Source: Nodularia sphaerocarpa UHCC 0038 (GTDB lineage: Bacteria > Cyanobacteriota > Cyanobacteriia > Cyanobacteriales > Nostocaceae). From it: 64,000 bases of DNA. Of this stretch, positions 7,438 through 15,252 are shown one piece after another (position 1 is the stretch's first letter; each line of letters opens with the position of its first letter). The stretch covers positions 1,678,356 to 1,742,355 of the forward strand of contig NZ_CP060140.1 in NCBI RefSeq assembly GCF_022376295.1, written 5' to 3'. The notes beneath the pieces were generated by a model. The model did not search any database. It had not been told where the DNA came from and worked only from the letters and a program-made list of their open reading frames with translations. The translations under genes were made by a program, and so were the position numbers.

Positions 7438-8925
7438 ATGCTGACATTGCCTACCACGCTTCCTGTTCTGCCCGAAATCATCGACAATTTACCAAATATT
7501 TGCGGTTGGGAAACAGAGGTGCTTTCTGTAGTTAACCATGATGCACCTGTCTTTTTACCCTCAACCAATATCCGCCTAGAGGATGTAAAAGCTGTATTTG
7601 CGATCGCCTTACATATGCACCAGCCCACAATACCTGCTGGACATGATGGCGGCTTAATCAGCAATCTGCAATATATGTTTGAGCATACCCACGAAGGAGA
7701 CAACCATAACGCCGCACCTTTCGCCCATTGTTACAGCCGCATGGGAGACTTGATCCCCGAACTCGTCGATCAAGGTTGTAACCCTCGTGTGATGTTGGAT
7801 TACTCTGGTAATCTGTTGTGGGGACTCAGACAAATGGGACGCAACGATATTTTAGATAATCTCAAACGCATCACCTGCGATCGCACTTATCAACCTTATG
7901 TAGAATGGCTGGGGACAATGTGGGGTCATGCGGTGATACCTTCCACACCCATAGCTGATATTAAATTGCATATCGTCGCATGGCAACATCATTTTGCAGC
8001 AATTTTTGGTTGGTCAGCATTAGCAAGAGTCAAAGGATTTTCCCCCCCAGAAATGCACCTCCCAAATCATCCTGACACTTTATTTGCATTTATCAAAGCC
8101 TTGAAAGAATGCGGCTATCGCTGGTTACTTGTACAAGAACATTCCGTAGAAACAATTAGCGGACAATCTCTAAGTCACAAACATTTACCACATCGTTTAA
8201 TAGCCCGTAATTCCCACGGCGAAACAATTAGTATTACAGCCTTAATTAAAACTCAAGGTTCAGATACGAAATTAGTTGCTCAGATGCAACCTTATTATGA
8301 AGCCAAAACTTTAAATAAACAACAAGTAGGAAATGTCTTAATTCCACCCATTGTTAGTCAAATTGGGGATGGTGAAAATGGTGGAGTAATGATGAATGAA
8401 TTTCCCAGTGCATTCAAACAAGCTTGGGGAGATATGGTTAATAATGGAGGAGGTAAATCTGGAGTTGTTGGGGTGTGTGGTACAGAATATTTAGAATTAA
8501 TCACAGATGCTGGTTGTCAACCCGAAGATTATCCCACCTGTCAGCCAGTAGGACAACATCAAATTTGGCAGAGAGTTTCACCGGAAAACTGCCAACCTAA
8601 AACGGTAGAAAGTGCCATTCAAGAATTAAAGCAAATCAACCCTAACTTTCATGTAGATGGAGCTTCATGGACAAATCATATTAGTTGGGTAAAAGGATAT
8701 GAAAATATTATCTCTCCCATGTATGAATTAAGCAGTTTATTCCATCAAAAGGTAGATAACATATTGCCCACTAATTCATCAGAATATCGCCATCTGCTTT
8801 TACATAACCTGTTGCTGCAAACTAGCTGTTTTCGTTATTGGGGACAAGGTTCCTGGACTGACTATGGGCGGAATATTTACCAAAGGGGCAAAAACTTGCT
8901 GCAAACCATATCCAACTCTCAATAA
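7438..8925 (+). CDS. glycoside hydrolase family 57 protein
   Basis: 495 aa. The segment FAIALHMHQPTIPAGHDGG (residues 55-73) is the first conserved region of GH57 enzymes (HxHQP), and MLDYSGNLLWGL, GFSPPEMHLP (candidate nucleophile Glu region) and SQIGDGENGG (candidate acid region) follow in the expected order of a seven-stranded barrel. GH57 members act on alpha-glucans (amylase, 4-alpha-glucanotransferase, branching enzyme); the substrate here is not certain. Length fits the shorter GH57 type seen in cyanobacteria. ATG 7438 is preceded by TTCGGAGCAA, a modest ribosome-binding site. Likely role: glycogen or maltodextrin metabolism in the cytosol. Confidence 0.82.
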   Translation: MLTLPTTLPVLPEIIDNLPNICGWETEVLSVVNHDAPVFLPSTNIRLEDVKAVFAIALHMHQPTIPAGHDGGLISNLQYMFEHTHEGDNHNAAPFAHCYSRMGDLIPELVDQGCNPRVMLDYSGNLLWGLRQMGRNDILDNLKRITCDRTYQPYVEWLGTMWGHAVIPSTPIADIKLHIVAWQHHFAAIFGWSALARVKGFSPPEMHLPNHPDTLFAFIKALKECGYRWLLVQEHSVETISGQSLSHKHLPHRLIARNSHGETISITALIKTQGSDTKLVAQMQPYYEAKTLNKQQVGNVLIPPIVSQIGDGENGGVMMNEFPSAFKQAWGDMVNNGGGKSGVVGVCGTEYLELITDAGCQPEDYPTCQPVGQHQIWQRVSPENCQPKTVESAIQELKQINPNFHVDGASWTNHISWVKGYENIISPMYELSSLFHQKVDNILPTNSSEYRHLLLHNLLLQTSCFRYWGQGSWTDYGRNIYQRGKNLLQTISNSQ

Positions 8926-9147
8926 AAACTGTAAATTAGCGGATTTATCGCCATTTTTAAACTTGAAGTAAGTTGTTTTTTTAGATACATCTAAAAGTTA
9001 CAATTAACTCAACTACAGATAGACTGTATAGTTTAATATGTCAGCCTTGGGAACGGTTAAGCCTTCATCCATAATCGCTAAATTGGCCTTAGATAACAAC
9101 ACACACCAAGATTGACTTAAGAGTTTTTATCTAAGGAGAATATTAAT

Positions 9148-9957
9148 ATGGTTGAGAGTAAGCAGGCGACAAATAATCAGACTGAAAATATTAACCGCAC
9201 CACTACAGACCAATCTTGCGTGGGTACAACGAGGGCGGATATGGGAGGGGTATCTAGTAAAGAAGAAGCTAACCGCACAACTAGAGGCGAATCTCGTTCT
9301 AGTGGTAAAAAAACTGGATCTCAACCCGAAAGTGCGACAAAAAACGGAAAAATAAATCCAGCATTAAGTAGAGCTTTAATAGGTGGACTTATTGGTGGAA
9401 CATTGGGATCATTAGCTGGCGCTTTGGCTGGGAGAAGAATTGGTGAGGGATTTAACCACACCATGAGAGGTGTCCAAGACGCAGCCAAAACCATAGGTGA
9501 AGGACTGGGACAGACAGCAAGAGGTGTAGGAGATGTAGCCAAGAGTTTTGCTGAAGGTGCTAGCCATGCAGTTGTCGGTGATGTCGGTGATGCGTTAGAC
9601 ACAGCCCAAAGTGCTGCTGAGGGAATTAAGCAAACCGCAGTTAATACAGTGAACGCAGTACAGAAGACGGCGCAAGATGTTAACCAAGTTGTACAAGATA
9701 CGACTGAAAAAACACAGACAGCAGCAGAAAATACTAGCCCGTGGGAAAATGGAGGTAAGCAAGATAGGCAACAGAATCAAAATCAAGATATTGGGATGGA
9801 TCAGCGAGAAACTAGTACCCAGTCGATCTACATTTCCTCCCCAGAATATACAGAAGGATATGTAGGCGAATCAACAACTTTTGTAAATGATCAAATTTAT
9901 GTAGAGCCTGTTGAAGATAGCTCACTTGAAGAAGAGATTAATCGCATTGACAGTTAA
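9148..9957 (+). CDS. LEA-like low-complexity protein with glycine zipper
   Basis: 269 aa. The first 70 residues are polar (Ser/Thr/Asn/Lys). Residues about 70-95 form a Gly/Ala-rich hydrophobic segment (ALIGGLIGGTLGSLAGALAG), as in YtxH or glycine-zipper proteins. Then come about 100 residues of Ala/Val/Thr/Asp-rich amphipathic 11-mer-like repeats (TARGVGDVAKSF, TAQSAAEGIKQTAVN), resembling LEA group 3 or apolipoprotein helices, and an acidic tail. Such proteins are often induced by desiccation, salt or cold; that is inference. A strong ribosome-binding site (AAGGAGAATATT) precedes ATG 9148. A smaller relative lies at 10506. Confidence 0.7.
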   Translation: MVESKQATNNQTENINRTTTDQSCVGTTRADMGGVSSKEEANRTTRGESRSSGKKTGSQPESATKNGKINPALSRALIGGLIGGTLGSLAGALAGRRIGEGFNHTMRGVQDAAKTIGEGLGQTARGVGDVAKSFAEGASHAVVGDVGDALDTAQSAAEGIKQTAVNTVNAVQKTAQDVNQVVQDTTEKTQTAAENTSPWENGGKQDRQQNQNQDIGMDQRETSTQSIYISSPEYTEGYVGESTTFVNDQIYVEPVEDSSLEEEINRIDS

Positions 9958-10049
9958 GCAGGATTTAGCAGTGAATACCATTTGTCATGGTTAATAAATC
10001 CTCAGTCGTCAAGGAATAAATCAGGGGGCTAAAAACAAAGATATTGCTG

Positions 10050-10178
10050 ATAGCGTTTCCCACTTTGCTAAGTACTATCTTATCTGTGTTTATCTGTGTA
10101 GCCTACGGCAAGCCGCTAACGCGTCTATATCTGTGGTCGAATAATTCTTGTAGTACCTATTGAGGTAGGAATCGCTAT
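10050..10178. repeat. MITE-like element, copy 1 (ends ATAGCG...CGCTAT)
   Basis: Shares 84 identical bases (10081-10164) with 62941-63024, including tatctgtgtagcctacggca, and related flanks on both sides. The left end TAGCGTTTCCCAC matches in reverse the right end GTGGGAAACGCTA of the other copy, so the family has terminal inverted repeats of about 13 nt. Non-autonomous: no transposase inside. Confidence 0.8.
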
Positions 10179-10255
10179 ATTTTGTCTTTTTAATAATTCA
10201 TCTGGAATTACTGACATCTTGCACCAGGAGACTGGAAATCATACACCAGGGCTAG

Positions 10256-10433
10256 AATACAGTTCAGTTAAGGCTAATAGTCAACGTCTACGTAGGTTGG
10301 GTTGTTCGCGTCAGCGTTGCAAAGCAATTGAACGTTAACGTAGTTTGCCGTAGGCGTAACCGAACAAAGTCTTGCAAATGTTGGGTTTCACTTCGTTCTA
10401 CCCAACCTACAATTTTCTTAACTGAACAGTATT
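10256..10433. mobile_element. MITE-like element with 17-nt terminal inverted repeats
   Basis: 178 bp bounded by AATACAGTTCAGTTAAG (10256-10272) and CTTAACTGAACAGTATT (10417-10433), which are inverted repeats with one mismatch. Inside is a second inverted pair, GTAGGTTGGGT near 10290 and ACCCAACCTAC at about 10400-10410. No coding capacity. A related right end (CTTAACCGAACAGTATT) occurs near 5103-5119, so this is a dispersed family. No clear target duplication seen. Confidence 0.75.
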
Positions 10434-10505
10434 GAGAAATAAGCCCACAAGGGGAGCGATGAAGCGCTCTTCAAGAATCAAAACCCTGAAAATCAAGAGG
10501 TATTG

Positions 10506-11105
10506 ATGATGAATGGAAATCAGCAGTTTTCAAATCCGCTTGAAGACAATAAAGATGTCTATACAAATCAAGCTGATAGTAATACAGTAACTCAGGACTC
10601 AAGTAATGAGTTCTCTAAAATAGTATTTGGAACTTTTTTGGGTGCTACCCTAGGCGCATTAGCTGGAGCTTTAGCTATGAAAGGTACAGCCCAAAGAGTT
10701 AACGAAACTGTGAAAAATTTAGGGGACGTAGTTAAAGGTACAACTCATAATTTTAATCAAACTGTCAAAGGTTTAGGGGATGCAATCAAGACGGTAGCGG
10801 AGGGAGTTAATGATACTGTCAAAGATGTGAGTGATGCTGTTAAGGGTACAGCAGTAGATGTTAACGATACTGTCAAAGATACTATGGTAAATGTGAAAGG
10901 TACAGCAGTAGATGTTAGCGACACTGTAGAAAATACTGTGGAGATTGTTAAGGGCGCAAATCAAGGGATTAGCGACACTATTCAAGGGACAGTTAATATA
11001 GCTAAAAGTGCCGTTTCTGATGTTAAGCCATCTGGTAGTCAGAGCGTCAATCAACCTAGTAGCCAGACTGCGTATATTTTGGTTCCTGTGGACAAGCAAA
11101 AGTAA
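10506..11105 (+). CDS. LEA-like repeat protein, paralogue of 9148-9957
   Basis: 199 aa. A polar N-terminus, a Gly/Ala-rich hydrophobic segment (IVFGTFLGATLGALAGALAMKG, residues about 40-60) and then about 100 residues of imperfect 11- to 22-residue repeats such as VNDTVKDVSDAVKGTAVD / VNDTVKDTMVNVKGTAVD, predicted as one long amphipathic helix. The same plan as the upstream gene, so a local duplication that has diverged. The nucleotide repeats (gtaaaggtacagcagtagatg) show recent internal duplication. Start: ATG 10506 after AAGAGG; TTG 10503 and ATG 10509 are alternatives. Probably membrane-anchored and stress-related, by inference. Confidence 0.7.
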   Translation: MMNGNQQFSNPLEDNKDVYTNQADSNTVTQDSSNEFSKIVFGTFLGATLGALAGALAMKGTAQRVNETVKNLGDVVKGTTHNFNQTVKGLGDAIKTVAEGVNDTVKDVSDAVKGTAVDVNDTVKDTMVNVKGTAVDVSDTVENTVEIVKGANQGISDTIQGTVNIAKSAVSDVKPSGSQSVNQPSSQTAYILVPVDKQK

Positions 11106-11108
11106 ATT

Positions 11109-11253
11109 GTGTACACACAAGTCGGGAAATTCTCTGCTGTGTCCTAACACCCCACCCCTAGCCCCTCCCCGCAAGCGAGGAGGGGAACTGGATTTCCGCT
11201 TAAACCCTTTTGTTAGGGCGGGAAACCCTTTCTGGATAAAGATGTGTGTACAC
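11109..11253. repeat. inverted repeat structure with GC hairpin
   Basis: GTGTACACAC (11109-11118) and GTGTGTACAC (11244-11253) are 10-nt inverted repeats flanking a segment that holds a strong hairpin, CCCCTCC (11162-11168) with GGAGGGG (11179-11185). The core CCCCGCAAGCGAGG (11167-11180) recurs exactly at 42678-42691. It lies between convergent genes (LEA-like and histidine kinase) and may serve as a two-way terminator. Confidence 0.7.
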
Positions 11254-11404
11254 CGTAGCCTTGTAGGAGAGGGCGGAGGAGCGAAGGGGGGCTAGGAGGG
11301 GTTAGGTTTCCGAGGCTTAGATGTTAGCAATAATACTTTTCAAACAACCTCTTAAAAATAAGGGTTGATGATTTTTATCTGGCGAAATTCATAAAAGAGT
11401 TTAA

Positions 11405-12766
11405 TTATACTAAAGGTAATAAGATTTCAAATTCAGTACCTATACCCAATTGGGAACGAAAATTTAATTTACCACCATGCCTTGCTGCTATAATTCGATA
11501 ACTCATTGCTAAACTAGTTTCTTGATCAACCCATTTCTCTAAAGAAAAAGATTCTCTAATTTGCTGTTGGGATTCTTGAGACATTCCTGGGCCGTTATCA
11601 GCAATACGGACTGAAACCCAACGAGAGTCTGGGGCTTCTGGTTGGTTAGGTTCTAGGGAAATGACTTGTGTTGTAATTTTAATTTGTGGTTTGGTAGGAG
11701 TGTTTTTATATTCTTGTTGATGAAATTTTTGCCGCACTGATTCATTAAGTAAAGCATCTACAGATTGGCTTAAAATATTCATGAATACTTGGTTTAACTG
11801 CCCGATAAAACAATGAACTGGTGGCAGTTTTCCGTAGTTTTTAATTATTTCAATTTCTCCTTTTAATCGAGTCTTCATCAGCAGGGAAATACTATCTATA
11901 CAGGCGTGTATGTCTGCTGGTTTGGGATGAATTTCATCAATATAGCAAAAGTTTTGTAAACCAGTGACAAGTTTTTTTAACCGTTCTGCTCCTGTGCGAA
12001 TACTCTTCAGCACTTTTGATAAATCTTCTTCTAAAAAATCAAATTCTATTTCTTGTTTAAGATTATTAATTTTGGCGGAAATTTGCGGTAATTCTTGATC
12101 ATATTCAGCTATAAGCTTGAGTAAGTCTTGACTGTAGTTAGAAATGTAAGTTAAATTACCCCAGATAAAACTAACTGGATCGAGAATTTCGTGGGCTACT
12201 CCATCTACTAAACGCCCTAGACGTGCCATTTTGTCATTTTGAATCATTTGGGCTTGGCTGCGTTCATAGCGGATCTGAGTTTTGATTCCCTGAAGTTGCC
12301 AAGCAGCAATGTTTAAGTCATGTATATCTAATAATTTGTAGGTATGATCTGCTGTTTCGACGACGATGGGTTCTGCTAAGAGTTCTGGCGATCGCCTGAG
12401 TGTATGTTGTATCGCTGTTAAAATCGGTGTTGTATCCGGTAACAGCACAATAGCTGTGCGTGCATAACTGTAAAGCACACCCAATGTGGCTTGGCTAAAT
12501 AACTCTTTTCCATGAGGGCGAATCAGAAATTCCAGCAGTCGTCGCCGCGAAATCATCCCCATGAATTGTCCTTGTTCTAGTAAAATGGCTCCGGGTAGCA
12601 GTGGGTATTTTTCCAAAAAATGAGCAACTTCAGCTGCACTACAACTCATTTCTACCTGAAAGTTGTATATTGGCAGTTCTTGGATTACTGAGTCTAAACA
12701 CAGATCGCGTTCCCCACCATGAGAGAATACTGGCGGCGAAATGAGGTTGTTAAATTCTTGTGGCAC
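11405..12766 (-). CDS. sensor histidine kinase with CBS-like N-terminal region
   Basis: 453 aa, soluble, no transmembrane segment. Residues about 15-165 look like a degenerate pair of CBS modules (PGAILLEQGQFMGMISRRRLLEFL). Then a dimerisation domain with the phospho-acceptor box MARLGRLVDGVAHEILDP (His about 193), and a HATPase_c domain with an N-box-like QLNQVFMNILSQSVDAL, a G1 box VRIADNGPGMS and a terminal HGGKL...GIGTEFEILLPL. The G2 lid motif GTGLGL is replaced by QETSLAMSY, so ATP binding may be altered or lost. No adjacent response regulator, hence an orphan kinase. Confidence 0.85.
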   Translation of the reverse strand: MPQEFNNLISPPVFSHGGERDLCLDSVIQELPIYNFQVEMSCSAAEVAHFLEKYPLLPGAILLEQGQFMGMISRRRLLEFLIRPHGKELFSQATLGVLYSYARTAIVLLPDTTPILTAIQHTLRRSPELLAEPIVVETADHTYKLLDIHDLNIAAWQLQGIKTQIRYERSQAQMIQNDKMARLGRLVDGVAHEILDPVSFIWGNLTYISNYSQDLLKLIAEYDQELPQISAKINNLKQEIEFDFLEEDLSKVLKSIRTGAERLKKLVTGLQNFCYIDEIHPKPADIHACIDSISLLMKTRLKGEIEIIKNYGKLPPVHCFIGQLNQVFMNILSQSVDALLNESVRQKFHQQEYKNTPTKPQIKITTQVISLEPNQPEAPDSRWVSVRIADNGPGMSQESQQQIRESFSLEKWVDQETSLAMSYRIIAARHGGKLNFRSQLGIGTEFEILLPLV

Positions 12767-13309
12767 TGGTGACTCTAATATTTACAAAAGCCGGCAACTA
12801 ATAAGCTAATATTTTAGTCTTTCCTAGTCTCGGCTCCATTGGGAGATAGTGGACAAAACAAACAGGTTGATGATTGACAACATTGGATGAATCGTAGCAG
12901 AATTTGCCAACATTAGAGAATTTAGCAATCAACAGCCATCCTTGAATGTTTAAAGACTATGAACACTTTATGAAATTTAGGGGAAGATCACATCTTGATT
13001 CACTAGTTTACAGTAAGTATAAACATCAAGTCATCAAACATCATGCAGCTAGATGCTTATTTGCCCAAACCCGGAACCCTTTCGGTAATGAGACAATCGT
13101 CAAATCAGTCAGCGTCAGTAAATGCACATAATTAAACATCGCTATGGAGAACGAGCTAGCGTTGATCATCGCTTCAGCGTAACTAGAAAGAAAACGGGTT
13201 CTTCCTGTTTAAATAAGGGTAAGTTACCCATAGATACTTTTGATCCCCATTCCGATAGAATGGCTAGGCATAACCTAAAAACTTTAAACCGCTTTTGACT
13301 GCGATACCC
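12767..13309. other. intergenic region between divergent genes
   Basis: About 540 bases holding the promoters of the kinase (leftwards) and the permease operon (rightwards). A 61-codon ORF at 12946-13131 has no ribosome-binding site or protein-like composition. Two short inverted repeats near the permease start are listed separately. Confidence 0.5.
13217..13263 (+). promoter_or_regulatory. two inverted repeats upstream of the permease operon
   Basis: GGGTAAGTTACCC (13217-13229) is a perfect 13-nt palindrome with a one-base centre, and CCATTC-N5-GAATGG (13247-13263) is a second perfect inverted repeat. Both lie within 100 nt of the permease start. They could be operators for a dimeric regulator; which regulator is unknown. 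Confidence 0.4.
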
Positions 13310-14365
13310 ATGAATCAACTGAACAATGGTTTCACTATATTTCTGAGTTTGCTAGTCGAGGCGATGCCGTTTTTGCTATTTGGGGTTTTATTCTCCAGTG
13401 TGCTGCTGATTTTTATCGATGAGCGGCAATTAGTCACCAGAATGCCCAGAAATCCGGTATTGGGTGCTTTAGCAGGTAGTCTCATCGGCTTTATGTTTCC
13501 GGTGTGTGAGTGCGGTAATGTCCCGGTAGCAAGGCGGTTGCTGATGCAGGGAGTACCCACACCCGTGGCTATTGGTTTTTTGCTAGCAGCACCAACGATT
13601 AACCCCATTGTCATTTGGGCAACTTGGGTAGCCTTTCGAGATCAGCCAGAAATAGTAGTTTTACGAGTAGTATTTTCTCTGCTAATTGCCGTAATTATTG
13701 GCATTGTTTTCAGTTTTCAGAAAGATGTAACTGCTCTTGTACAACCTGCGATCGCCCGTTATCTCAAATTTAACCCACCAGCCCAGCCAGAAACTAAACG
13801 CCGTGGTCGAGGTGACGCTGCACAACCAGAAACAAAAGTACCCAGTGTATTGAAATCGGGGACTTATATTTTAGGAGGAAAACCCGGATTAACTCAACGC
13901 TTAGATCCGAACTTATTACAGGCTACAACCCCAGATGCTAGCCCCAGTAAATCAGTTGCAGATAAACTACGCCTGGTTTTGGATAATGTCATGCAGGAAT
14001 TGCGGGAACTAGGCGGCGTAATGATTTTAGGTAGTGCGATCGCAGCTTCTGTGCAAGTATTTGCTCCCCGTGAATTAATCCTCAGTTTGGGTGCGGGACA
14101 TATTACTTCCATTGTCGTCATGCTGATCTTAGCCGCAGTTGTATCAGTCTGTTCCACCGTGGACTCATTTTTTGCTCTGTCATTTGCCTCGGCTTTTAGT
14201 AGTGGTTCCCTGTTAGCATTTTTAGTATTTGGACCGATGGTTGACATCAAAAGTGTGGGATTGATGTTAACAGTCTTTAATGGCAAGACTATATTTTACT
14301 TATTTGCTTTAGCAGCACAGTTGACATTTTTGTTCACACTTTTCCTCAACTTGTATGTGCTTTGA
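13310..14365 (+). CDS. COG0701/DUF318 permease
   Basis: About 351 aa, with some eight transmembrane helices in two blocks split by a hydrophilic loop (residues about 155-225). Diagnostic motifs: FPVCECGNVPVARRLL with GVPTPVAIGFLLAAPTINPI in the first half, and SVCSTVDSFFALSFA in the second. The family (YraQ/YcgR-like) is described as predicted permeases; its substrate is unsettled. The next gene encodes the usual partner (TIGR03943/COG3689), which strengthens the call. ATG 13310 is preferred over an in-frame TTG at 13295; neither has a strong ribosome-binding site. Confidence 0.85.
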   Translation: MNQLNNGFTIFLSLLVEAMPFLLFGVLFSSVLLIFIDERQLVTRMPRNPVLGALAGSLIGFMFPVCECGNVPVARRLLMQGVPTPVAIGFLLAAPTINPIVIWATWVAFRDQPEIVVLRVVFSLLIAVIIGIVFSFQKDVTALVQPAIARYLKFNPPAQPETKRRGRGDAAQPETKVPSVLKSGTYILGGKPGLTQRLDPNLLQATTPDASPSKSVADKLRLVLDNVMQELRELGGVMILGSAIAASVQVFAPRELILSLGAGHITSIVVMLILAAVVSVCSTVDSFFALSFASAFSSGSLLAFLVFGPMVDIKSVGLMLTVFNGKTIFYLFALAAQLTFLFTLFLNLYVL

Positions 14366-14439
14366 AATTTGTGCTTTATTAACTTGTCAGTAGATGATTT
14401 ATTCTTCTCCACTTACTACTGACTAATTACTTGTAACCA

Positions 14440-15207
14440 ATGGCTAGAAAAACCAAAATTCCCCTGAAAAATATCTTATTCCCGTGGCTGGATGCCTTAG
14501 CCGTGACAACTTGGGGCATTTTGATGCTGCAATACTGGATATCAGGCAAATTATATTTGTTGATTCATCCCAATTTCTTTGGCTTAGTCATCGGATGTGG
14601 TATCGCCTTTCTGATAATTGGTTCGTTGAAAATGCGAGAACTTTGGCAGCAACGTCGCCGGGTGAATACATCTAACCTTCAGCATATTAATTTATTTCCC
14701 CCTGGCTGGGGTAGTGCCTTGTTATTGACTGTGGCGATTTTGGGTTTAATGATTACACCCCGCGTTTTTGCTAGTGACACTGCTATGCAGCTGGGTGTGA
14801 CTGATTTACTATCCACCGCACGCACTCAACCCCAATCTTTTCGTCCTTCGACTCGCCCAGAAGAGCGCTCTCTGGTGGATTGGGCGCGCACACTTAACGT
14901 CTACCCAGAACCAGACTCTTATATAGGACAAGATGCTAAAGTTCAGGGATTTGTCATTCACCCACCAGACATCGGAGAAGAGTATATTTTCTTAGCGCGA
15001 TTTGTGCTGACTTGTTGTGCAGCAGATGCTTATCCTGTAGGATTGCCAGTTAAACTACCAGAAAATCAAAAGCGCTATCCTCCTGACACTTGGCTGGAAG
15101 TAGAAGGAAAAATGATCACAGAAACTCTCGCAGGTAAACGCAACTTGACGATAGCGGCTACCTCCATTAAAGAAATTCCCCAACCCCGAAATCCTTATAG
15201 TTATTAA
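14440..15207 (+). CDS. TIGR03943 family permease-associated protein
   Basis: 255 aa. Two N-terminal transmembrane helices, a third near residues 88-108, then a C-terminal extracytoplasmic domain with a KVQGFVIHPPDIGEEYIFLARFVLTCCAADAYPVGL segment split here by position (residues about 166-205). The CCAAD motif and the gene order permease then TIGR03943 protein match the COG0701-COG3689 pair found across bacteria, sometimes under metal-related regulators. Probably forms a membrane complex with the preceding permease; 74 nt separate them. Confidence 0.82.
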   Translation: MARKTKIPLKNILFPWLDALAVTTWGILMLQYWISGKLYLLIHPNFFGLVIGCGIAFLIIGSLKMRELWQQRRRVNTSNLQHINLFPPGWGSALLLTVAILGLMITPRVFASDTAMQLGVTDLLSTARTQPQSFRPSTRPEERSLVDWARTLNVYPEPDSYIGQDAKVQGFVIHPPDIGEEYIFLARFVLTCCAADAYPVGLPVKLPENQKRYPPDTWLEVEGKMITETLAGKRNLTIAATSIKEIPQPRNPYSY

Positions 15208-15211
15208 TAAC

Positions 15212-15252
15212 TATTCTCTGACAACTGACAACTGATAACTGATAACTGAAAA
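15212..15252. repeat. heptamer tandem repeat (actgata/actgaca)
   Basis: Units of ACTGACA and ACTGATA fill most of the 45-nt gap between the TIGR03943 gene and the next gene, ending just before its ATG at 15253. Confidence 0.75.

Larger units (their letters stand above)
9958..10505. other. intergenic region with two MITE-like elements
   Basis: About 550 bases between the two LEA-like genes. It is largely filled by the element at 10050-10178 and the element at 10256-10433, leaving little unique sequence. No ORF with coding character was seen. Confidence 0.7.

Noticed and set aside
12946..13131. 61-codon plus-strand ORF
   Set aside because: No ribosome-binding site, odd composition rich in His, Lys and Ser, lies in the divergent promoter gap.
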